Positions 57,517-64,000 of a stretch of 64,000 nucleotides of DNA are shown piece after piece. A program made the translations under genes and the position numbers. The stretch spans positions 3,296,501 to 3,360,500 of the forward strand of contig NZ_CP029064.1 of NCBI RefSeq assembly GCF_003076275.1, given 5' to 3'. The DNA is from Microbulbifer sp. A4B17 (GTDB lineage: Bacteria; Pseudomonadota; Gammaproteobacteria; Pseudomonadales; Cellvibrionaceae). Each line of letters begins with the position of its first letter. Within the stretch, counting starts at the first letter, position 1. The notes beneath the pieces were generated by a model. That model worked only from the letters and a program-made list of their open reading frames with translations, did no database searches and was not told where the DNA came from.

Positions 57517-58494
57517 ATGAACAAAAGTCATATTTTTCTTTCATTGGTAGTGCTCTCAGGGGCATCCCATGCAGCCCCCCTTTACAACTTTGTTGAGATA
57601 GACCAAACCGCAAGTTTTATAAGCGGTCATAATGTTGCAAAACAACCGGTAGTCAATGATGCTGCAGTAAGAAAAGAATATACGTTAATGGAACGCACCG
57701 CTTCTTTAAGTGCTGTTTCGGTTACTCCAGACGGTAGGCAATATATTGCAGAAGTAGATCAAGAATCCTTATCGCTATTGGAGCAAGCTATAGCAATTAT
57801 TGAATCTCATGGTTTGGATTCAAGGATTTTTTCATCAAAAGGACAGGCGCCCACCATGATTCGTGGTGAGGAACAACTGCTCCCCACAGTTGTAATTGGT
57901 ACCGACGATAGAGTTCAAATTACTAATACCGTGCAAAATCCTCACTGGTACAATGGCCGCATTGATGTAGGCTGTACCGGTACATTGATTACCGCAAAGC
58001 ATGTGCTAACGGCAGGACATTGTGTTTCTGATGGCTCCGGCAACTGGTATAGTTCTCTTGATTTTACAGTGGCTCAATCTGGTAATTATGAGCCCTGGGG
58101 GAGTGAATCCTGGACAAATGCTGTGACTACCAGTGCTTGGCATAATAATTCAGATACGAACTATGACTATGCAATTATTGTGTTAGCGGAACCACCACAC
58201 AATGGATATTCCGGATGGGGTGTCTATTCTGGCGGCACTCATAGTGTTACTGGATATCCAGGAGATAAGCCATTTGCTACTATGTGGACAGATTCCGGTA
58301 GCACGTCTTCAAGTACATACAGAGTGTGTTACACATTAGATACAGCTGGCGGTCAGAGTGGCAGTGGGATTAAAGACACGTCCAACAGTGTTCGCGGAAT
58401 CCACACAACTGGATCATCCTCGCAAAACTGTGGAACGCGTATAACCAGCTCCGTCTATAACACTTTGCAGGATTGGATTGAGAATTACCCATAA
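57517..58494 (+). CDS. Secreted V8/glutamyl-endopeptidase-like serine protease
   Basis: 325 residues from the ATG at 57517, with GAGGGA eight bases upstream; an in-frame start at 57472 would add 15 residues that contain the ribosome binding site. Signal peptide MNKSHIFLSLVVLSGASHA/AP, a propeptide of about 110 residues, then a trypsin-like domain: GCTGTLITAKHVLTAGHCVS (catalytic His), NYDYAIIVL (Asp) and GGQSGSGI (Ser). GYPGDKP and the WHNNSD region fit the bacterial S1B glutamyl endopeptidase/V8 group. Strong terminator downstream. Probably a secreted digestive or defence protease made as a zymogen. Confidence 0.9.
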   Translation: MNKSHIFLSLVVLSGASHAAPLYNFVEIDQTASFISGHNVAKQPVVNDAAVRKEYTLMERTASLSAVSVTPDGRQYIAEVDQESLSLLEQAIAIIESHGLDSRIFSSKGQAPTMIRGEEQLLPTVVIGTDDRVQITNTVQNPHWYNGRIDVGCTGTLITAKHVLTAGHCVSDGSGNWYSSLDFTVAQSGNYEPWGSESWTNAVTTSAWHNNSDTNYDYAIIVLAEPPHNGYSGWGVYSGGTHSVTGYPGDKPFATMWTDSGSTSSSTYRVCYTLDTAGGQSGSGIKDTSNSVRGIHTTGSSSQNCGTRITSSVYNTLQDWIENYP

Positions 58495-58523
58495 AGTAAA
58501 ATTACTTCACCCAAGCTTAGGAT

Positions 58524-58549
58524 AAGGCGCCCTTGGGCGCCTTTTTTTA
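58524..58549 (+). terminator. Rho-independent terminator after protease gene
   Basis: GGCGCCC TT GGGCGCC followed by seven T. Confidence 0.9.
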
Positions 58550-58554
58550 AAAGT

Positions 58555-58821
58555 ATGAGAATGCTAATTTCTTTAATATTTTTTCTAAGTGCATGTGGAA
58601 TGATGGCAGATGATGAACCCGAATGGCAGCGAATAATGGTGAGAGGCAGCCTAAATACACCTGATCCAGTTTTACAGGAAGTACAGCGTCTGGAAGAATT
58701 AGGAAAGGTAAAAGATGTGGTTATTCTTGAGTCCTATCCATTACAGATATGGTTTAGTTCCGATTTTGAGACAGCCCAGAAGCTGAAGTCCCTGTCAAAT
58801 AAATATAGTTCATCTCGCTAG
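58555..58821 (+). CDS. Small predicted lipoprotein
   Basis: 88 residues, starting six bases after the protease terminator (MRMLISLIFFLSACGMMADDE). The hydrophobic start followed by LSAC is a lipobox, so Cys14 is probably lipidated. The mature part is short and charged (VLQEVQRLEELGKVKDVVILES). No domain recognised. The ATG lies within a T/A-rich stretch immediately after the terminator, so it needs a separate promoter or readthrough. Downstream (58822-59031) contains no gene. Confidence 0.55.
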   Translation: MRMLISLIFFLSACGMMADDEPEWQRIMVRGSLNTPDPVLQEVQRLEELGKVKDVVILESYPLQIWFSSDFETAQKLKSLSNKYSSSR

Positions 58822-59031
58822 TTTTCTCTTTACCTACGCGCGAATGATAATTTTTTATAGGTTCGTGTTAATAGTAAAAGCCCGCCACAGCAGGTTATAG
58901 TTCCAAAACACCGAAATTAATCTAACGACCTTTCCTCCTTGTTATTCTAGCTCAGATTTTTTCCGACCATAGCAGTGCTCCACCAATCAAGGAATAATGA
59001 GCCTTGGTTTCAAGTAATAACTGCAATCCCC

Positions 59032-59997
59032 TTATGCCGCAAGCAGATCATCTTGCAGCCCCATAAATAACTCATTCGGCGACCTTCCACCCCGACTCGC
59101 TCTTGGCCTACTATTCAGGCGATCCATTACAAATTGAACTTGCTCATCTGTCACTTTATTAAAGTCGGTATCCTTTGGGAAATACTGTCGAATGAGGCCG
59201 TTAGTATTCTCATTGATTCCTCTCTCCCAGGATGAATATGGGTGAGCAAAATAAATATCAGCTTCTAAGCCTTCTGCAATCTGTTCATGACCAGCGAATT
59301 CAAGACCATTATCGAAGGTAATTGTTTTAATTTTATCTTTGAAGCTCATCATATGACTAACCGCTGCTTCAGTCAGCAAGTCTGATCGTTTACCTGTTAA
59401 TCTAACAATAACAGTAAATAACGTCTTGCGTTCAACCATAGTCAGCAAAGCTCCGCCATGTCCCTTGCCTATAACGGTATCACCTTCCCAGTCACCTATC
59501 CGATTCATCCGGTCAACAACAGTTGGTCGATCATCTATGCTCACTCTGTTTTTGATCTTTCCGCGTCGATCATACTTACCGTAGCGCTTGCGATAGGGCT
59601 TTGATGCAATTCTAAGATGCTTGAATAAGTCTCCACCATTTGCCTGGTCTAAATAAATTAGTTGGTAGATCGTCTCATGATGTAACGATACACCCGTATG
59701 TCTCTTTAAATAGCTTGCAGCCTGCTGAGGACTTAATTCTTTCCGAGTTAGAGTGTCTATTTGTTGCCACACGCCATCAGTCACTTTCTGTGCTTTATAC
59801 GCTTGCTGGCGTCTTAGTTCAGCAAGCTTATGTGCTTGCCCTGGGCGATATCCTCGCAAGCTTGCATTGCGCCGCAGCTCTCGGCTGATCGTCGAGGGAT
59901 GCCTCTCTAACAATTTAGCTATTGCTTTCTGAGAATGTCCGGCTTTTCTTAGGCTGCTTCTTTCACAATGACTTTTAATACTTTTAAAATCTCCCAT
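59032..59997 (-). mobile_element. IS30-family transposase, intact
   Basis: 321 residues. N-terminal HTH (SLRKAGHSQKAIAKLLERHPSTISRELRRN, about 15-44), then the DDE catalytic domain: GDWEGDTVIGKGHGG, ITFDNGLEF and ERGINENTNGLIRQYFPK, the highly conserved IS30 signature with all three acidic residues. The frame is intact. Flanking terminal inverted repeats could not be identified by eye, so element ends are not defined. This is the only complete transposase in the window and could still be active. Confidence 0.93.
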
Positions 59998-60189
59998 TTA
60001 ATTCTATTCAAATACCATTCAAGGTAATGCTATTTTGTGATATCGGCATAGTGGGACAAGAATTACTTTCAACCCTCAATAGACCAGCTATAAAAATCTA
60101 GACATTAATACAACTCCCACAAGTACAATTAGCTAAACTAATAGGAGTCACCAGAACCAGTTACAAGCCTCGCTCGGCAGTCGAAATAC

Positions 60190-61512
60190 CTATCTGCGAT
60201 CAATAATTTTTTTTACTTTACCAGCTTTGTTACTTATTTCCCCAGGTTGCAAAATTTCTATATTGATTCTTGAGGCCGCTTCGAGCCCAAGGAAAATCAT
60301 ACGAAGGGTTACATCTGAACTGGTGAGATTGTTATAAAATTGTCGAGATAAATGATCTTTATCTCGCTTATCGACAGATTCTCTTGCTTCAATTTCAAAT
60401 GCCAAATGATCATGTCCATCAACTTTTTCGATAATACAGTGGTAAAAGGAGCTAAGACCCGTGACGGCAGTGATAGCGTTTTCCAGCGCAATTGGATAGA
60501 CATTGCCGCCATTGATTGTGAACATATTATCAATACGCCCCTTGATGGGACCCAAATAGGTTCCGGGGCGGCCGCATTCGCAAGGGCCTTTGTGCATTTC
60601 CACCAAATCATGTGTGTTATAGCGAATCAGTGGAAGGGCTTCACGCTGCAGAGCGGTTATAACTAACTCCCCAGCGACGCCATCTTCACATAGTTCTCCT
60701 GTATCGGGATCAATAACTTCTACATGAAAGAAATCTTCCCAAACATGTAAGTTATGGTGCTGGCATTCACTTGCTATTAGCCCAAGCTCAGTGTTTGCAT
60801 ACATATTAATCAACCTGGAGTTGAATAGCTTCTCATAGTGATCCCGAAAGTCTTCAGAGAATAGTTCACCTACCATAAATATATTGCGTATGTTTAAGGA
60901 CGCTGGAGATATATCTTTTTCCACGCAGTGGCGTTCGAGCCTAGGTAATAAAGAGGGAAGGCAGACCATATAATCCAGCTGATACTTTTGCAGGCTCTGT
61001 AGCTGATGGTCTACCCCAAGAAATGAATCTGCAGGAATAGTGAGGCCAAATATTTCAGCGGCAGCATGACAAATCATACCACTGGGCCAAGGACCATAAG
61101 TCATTGCGCACAAACACTTATGGGACGGCTCGACACCTGTAAATAGGAAACTGCGTGCTTGTGAGATTATAGCATTATTAATATCTTTGCGGGTATAAGG
61201 TACGTGTTTGGGAGTACCAGTGCTACCCGATGTGTGGCAGTAGCGTATGATATCGTCAAAAGCCATACTCACTGTCGGCATAGGCTTTAAAAATATTTCT
61301 GAGCTTATAATCGGCAGTTGTTGTAAATCTTTATAGCTTTGAATTGCCTCTATATCAACTTTGTTTTGTTCAAGTAATTCACGATAGTAGTTAGACTTTG
61401 CAAAAGCCTCACTGAGAAGCCACCTGAGTTGATTATTTTTAAATGCCTGCTGTTCAGTTCTAGACTGACTATTTTGGTGCAAAAAATCTGCCAGTAGTTC
61501 ACTATAGTTCAT
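60190..61512 (-). CDS. PaaK-like adenylate-forming acyl/aryl-CoA ligase
   Basis: 440 residues, the size of phenylacetate-CoA ligases. ATP-binding P-loop HTSGSTGTPKHVPYT (93-107), YANTELGLIASE (A5-like), LIRYNTHDLVEMH with the conserved Asp, and GRIDNMFTINGGNVYPIALE, the hinge and C-terminal signature of PaaK. The expected reaction is ATP-dependent activation of a carboxylic acid, often aromatic. It is the last gene in a minus-strand operon with TauD-like and ammonia-lyase-like genes, 19 bases downstream of the former. Inference: it activates the aromatic acid released by, or a product modified after, the lyase. Confidence 0.88.
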   Translation of the reverse strand: MNYSELLADFLHQNSQSRTEQQAFKNNQLRWLLSEAFAKSNYYRELLEQNKVDIEAIQSYKDLQQLPIISSEIFLKPMPTVSMAFDDIIRYCHTSGSTGTPKHVPYTRKDINNAIISQARSFLFTGVEPSHKCLCAMTYGPWPSGMICHAAAEIFGLTIPADSFLGVDHQLQSLQKYQLDYMVCLPSLLPRLERHCVEKDISPASLNIRNIFMVGELFSEDFRDHYEKLFNSRLINMYANTELGLIASECQHHNLHVWEDFFHVEVIDPDTGELCEDGVAGELVITALQREALPLIRYNTHDLVEMHKGPCECGRPGTYLGPIKGRIDNMFTINGGNVYPIALENAITAVTGLSSFYHCIIEKVDGHDHLAFEIEARESVDKRDKDHLSRQFYNNLTSSDVTLRMIFLGLEAASRINIEILQPGEISNKAGKVKKIIDRR

Positions 61513-61531
61513 AAATACACTAGTAATCTAT

Positions 61532-62389
61532 TTATAGATATTTAATTGGTCGTTCTGCAGAAAAATGCACACGGTGTAATTCCCGTCGTTGATTGTAGTC
61601 ATTTACTGCATAGTGTAAGACTTGGTGATTATTCCAAAGCACTAGGGTGCCAGGGCGCCATTGCACTCGGCAATTAAACTCAGGTTTTTCGATGTGTTTA
61701 AATAGATAATCTAGCAGCCCCGAACTTTCATCAAGTGTCATACCCTCAAAATGCGAGGTGGTAGTCCGATTCAAGTAGAGAAAAGGCTTACCAGTTACAG
61801 GGTTTCTACAAACTGCCGGGTGTACTGCAGATTCCAGTGGCATTAATTTTAGTGCCCGCTCTATACCAGAGCTACTCTCACCTGAACTTTCCATTAACTT
61901 TGATATTGGTTGTTTCTTGAGCATTAGCTCTGTGGTATGTATCACATTGAGGGATTTAACTACTTGCTGCATTGCAGTTGAAAGGCTCTCATAAGCAAGT
62001 GTTGAACTTGTAAAAAGGGTATCGCCTCCTCTGTTGGGAATATCAATACCATACAAAGCTATACCTTTTACCGGCTTCGAATAATATCCCTGATCATGAT
62101 GCCAGATCCCACCAGTATTTTTCTTTTCACCGATCTCTTTGATAATTCTAGCAACTTGTGGGTACTCCTCAGAGTGACCTTGAAAAAAGAAATAATTTTT
62201 TTGAAGTTCTCCAAATAAGCTGCAGAAGTTGACAAATGCTTGTGTATCCAGGTCCATATCCCTGATAACCAATAGCTCATGCTCATGCCATAGGTTTTGC
62301 AATGTTAGTCCTGTACCTTGATCTACATCCGCTAGCTCTTTTGCTTGAATCTCAATACCGAAATTACCAGTTAAATAGTTAAAATTCAT
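61532..62389 (-). CDS. TauD/TfdA-family Fe(II)/2-oxoglutarate dioxygenase
   Basis: 285 residues. Iron facial triad HHDQ (His97-x-Asp99) and a distal His in WNNHQVLHYAVND, followed by RRELHR (2-oxoglutarate Arg). Overall layout matches taurine dioxygenase and related hydroxylases. The start overlaps the stop of the ammonia-lyase-like gene (ATGA) with GAGAG upstream, so it is translationally coupled. In this operon it probably hydroxylates or desaturates an amino-acid-derived intermediate; the substrate is not predictable from sequence. Confidence 0.9.
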   Translation of the reverse strand: MNFNYLTGNFGIEIQAKELADVDQGTGLTLQNLWHEHELLVIRDMDLDTQAFVNFCSLFGELQKNYFFFQGHSEEYPQVARIIKEIGEKKNTGGIWHHDQGYYSKPVKGIALYGIDIPNRGGDTLFTSSTLAYESLSTAMQQVVKSLNVIHTTELMLKKQPISKLMESSGESSSGIERALKLMPLESAVHPAVCRNPVTGKPFLYLNRTTTSHFEGMTLDESSGLLDYLFKHIEKPEFNCRVQWRPGTLVLWNNHQVLHYAVNDYNQRRELHRVHFSAERPIKYL

Positions 62390-63855
62390 AAAATGCTCTC
62401 GATCTCGGTTGTTGTAAATTGTGACCAGTTCGACAATTTTAATGCTTCGGGTAAACCACCCGTTGAGCGCATCATTGCGGCTCTAGCTGAACAAAAAGTT
62501 GCTGCGCGAACAATTTCTTTTAACGTATCCAGCTGATCGTTAACATTGTTAAGAGCGGCCATTCCACAGGGCACGAGGTCCTGATTATTGCCTTCACATG
62601 AGAAACTCATCTGACGCACCGGTGTCGACCTGGCCTTTATTTCCTGGAACAAAGCCGACGTTAACTGGTGAATTCCTTTACAGTGATTGAAAGATTCAAC
62701 ATTTAAATTATCTGGCAAACCTCCGTTAAGGCGATAATCCATTAAAATCAATATTTGTCGATCAAGCATTTCAGATAGACGATGGATGATTTCCAGCATA
62801 AATTCAGCGGAAGCTGCCAGTCCAATCGCATAAAAGAGTCCGCCATGCCAGGGACCAGACTCAAGAATTAGGGGGTTGTCAGCGACGGCTAGAGCTTCGG
62901 AACGAATTTTAGCTTCAGAGTAATCCAATAAATCAAGGCAGTGCCCAAGTATCTGAGGAGCACAGCGAACAGAATAACGAGCTTGTAACAAAGTTTTCTT
63001 GCCTTCGACAATCTTCGGCGATTTTAAATAGTCACGTCGTAGTTGTGTCAGCAGGTTACCTGCCCGAGCGTAGCTGGTGTGTACCTCCCCATAATGCAAA
63101 CCTTCCGAGAAATGCTCATCTCCGGTGCCTATCGCCAGGGACATAAGCGCAACAGATTTAAAACAGTCCCTTAATACCTTTCTTAATTGATAATCATGTT
63201 CGATAGCCCATGAAGCCATCATGGCATTGGTATTTACCAGACCAATTACGTCGCGAGGGCCCTTTGGTCCATCCTCGAATAGAGGAGATATGGCATGGGC
63301 CATAGAAATTAAGTCACCACTGGCTCCCAAGCTACCTTTTCGGGGAACTCTGGGAAGAGCTTCACTGTTTGCCAGGTTAAGAAGTGCTTGATAAGTGGAA
63401 GGATGGATACCAGATAAGCCATGGGCCGTTTTCCGAGCTTGTAGTTTCAACGCGCGTCTGACGACAGACTTCGGCAGAGGAGTACCGATACCAACTTGTA
63501 AATATTCCAATAGGTTGACTTGGGTATTTTTCCATTGATTTGGATCTAGGGCATTTCGCTCATTCTCACCATAGCTAGTGTGTAGGCCATAAATGGGGTT
63601 ATCAGTATCGTCGATCTGATCTTGAAGTAATGCATATGAGCGTTTAACTCTGGAAATATCTTTGTCACTTGCGAGAACTGGGTTGTGTAGATATCCCCAC
63701 TCATACCAAGTCTGCAAAGGAAAAGTTAAAGCTAAACTAAAATTAGCTTCAGAGGATACTGCATTACTATTCGCTGCTACGGGATAGCTGAGAGATGGCG
63801 TAGACACTCTAACTCCAAAACTTTTTGAATAAATAGGGAGTAAAGAAATTAACAT
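62386..63855 (-). CDS. MIO-type aromatic amino acid ammonia-lyase or aminomutase (HAL/PAL family)
   Basis: 489 residues from the first ATG; a GTG at 63807 (codon 17) has GGAG six bases upstream and is a strong alternative, whereas the ATG has no ribosome binding site. The MIO-forming triad Ala178-Ser179-Gly180 is in KGSLGASGDLISMAHAISPL. The catalytic Tyr (Tyr89) lies in PIYGLHTSYGENERN, where most HAL/PAL enzymes have YGVxTGFG. QARYSVRCAPQ, VADNPLI and EGNNQDLVPCGM are the other active-site loops, each slightly altered from the usual RYSLRC.PQ, S.NP and EG.ED. It deaminates, or moves the amino group of, His/Phe/Tyr. First gene of a three-gene operon with dioxygenase and ligase. Confidence 0.88.
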   Translation of the reverse strand: MLISLLPIYSKSFGVRVSTPSLSYPVAANSNAVSSEANFSLALTFPLQTWYEWGYLHNPVLASDKDISRVKRSYALLQDQIDDTDNPIYGLHTSYGENERNALDPNQWKNTQVNLLEYLQVGIGTPLPKSVVRRALKLQARKTAHGLSGIHPSTYQALLNLANSEALPRVPRKGSLGASGDLISMAHAISPLFEDGPKGPRDVIGLVNTNAMMASWAIEHDYQLRKVLRDCFKSVALMSLAIGTGDEHFSEGLHYGEVHTSYARAGNLLTQLRRDYLKSPKIVEGKKTLLQARYSVRCAPQILGHCLDLLDYSEAKIRSEALAVADNPLILESGPWHGGLFYAIGLAASAEFMLEIIHRLSEMLDRQILILMDYRLNGGLPDNLNVESFNHCKGIHQLTSALFQEIKARSTPVRQMSFSCEGNNQDLVPCGMAALNNVNDQLDTLKEIVRAATFCSARAAMMRSTGGLPEALKLSNWSQFTTTEIESIL

Positions 63856-63889
63856 GAGTATAAAAACATGAAAAATAGAAGTCGGCGCT

Positions 63890-63918
63890 GGTTGCCATAG
63901 GCAATATCTATGGCAACC
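63890..63918. terminator. Hairpin upstream of the ammonia-lyase operon
   Basis: GGTTGCCATA, 9-base loop, TATGGCAACC: ten perfect base pairs. It may terminate a gene outside the window or be part of the operon leader. Bases 63856-64000 otherwise show no gene. Confidence 0.5.
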
Positions 63919-64000
63919 AAGAGTATGTCGATGTAGACTCGATAGCTGCTTTTAAATTAAGTCGCTAAATAAGTTAGGCTCTATGTTCCCACACGCTGAT

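Noticed and set aside
59000-60070. Terminal inverted repeats of the IS30 element
   Set aside because: No convincing pair of matching ends was found by eye; ends left undefined.

Overview
The window reads as chromosome of a Gram-negative, probably marine gammaproteobacterium. The basis is an E. coli-type ahpC-ahpF pair, a gammaproteobacterial tRNA-Arg(ACG), curlin repeats, a BigR-type sulfide/persulfide locus, OmpA-like and patatin proteins, and AT-rich accessory DNA between gene-dense blocks. A Cellvibrionales relative such as Microbulbifer would fit, but that is inference; no taxonomic marker is present.

Layout. 1-4.3 kb (minus): an MFS transporter cut by the window edge, translationally coupled to a three-domain enzyme (Gfo/Idh/MocA oxidoreductase, sugar-phosphate cyclase of the 2-epi-5-epi-valiolone synthase type, second Gfo/Idh/MocA oxidoreductase). 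This looks like a compact cyclitol pathway plus exporter. 4.6-6.9 kb: ahpC-ahpF peroxide defence. 7.3-12.8 kb: a surface block with a YHYH protein, a curlin-repeat gene interrupted at a nine-G tract, a right-handed beta-helix protein and a second curlin-repeat gene. 13.2-18.5 kb: a SnoaL-like secreted protein, a candidate orphan structured RNA, two SDRs, and a DJ-1/PfpI protein divergent from a LysR regulator. 18.7-21.1 kb: phosphoketolase. 22.1-23.4 kb: membrane-anchored patatin. 23.4-29.7 kb: divergent sulfur cluster (SulP, Blh phosphatase-like, persulfide dioxygenase-like on minus; BigR, two YeeE/YedE halves, SulP on plus) around a palindromic operator. 29.8-32.0 kb: UvrD-like helicase, then a DUF1993 pseudogene and an OmpA-like barrel.

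33.7-37.4 kb: two identical tRNA-Arg(ACG) genes bracket a broken curlin gene and an intact 341-residue curlin-repeat gene; a second beta-helix protein follows. This repeats the curlin plus beta-helix pairing of the 9-12 kb block. 37.5-48.7 kb: two small overlapping membrane genes, AraC/GyrI regulator, second patatin, a secreted protein with symmetric cysteines, a CheD-like protein, MOSC protein, APC permease, a frameshifted beta-lactamase-family gene, a periplasmic binding protein and an alpha/beta hydrolase.

49.8-56.4 kb: an FAD-dependent phytoene-desaturase-like gene and, 4 kb on, a decayed partial copy of it, with a decayed IS3-family element and an unrecognised secreted protein between. 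57.5-60 kb: V8-like serine protease, small lipoprotein, IS30-family transposase. 60.2-63.9 kb (minus): a MIO-type aromatic amino acid ammonia-lyase/aminomutase, a TauD-type dioxygenase and a PaaK-like adenylate-forming ligase, which form a probable small-molecule pathway.

The most distinctive items are the trifunctional cyclitol enzyme, the duplicated curlin/beta-helix loci with a possible phase-variable G tract, and the ammonia-lyase/dioxygenase/ligase operon.
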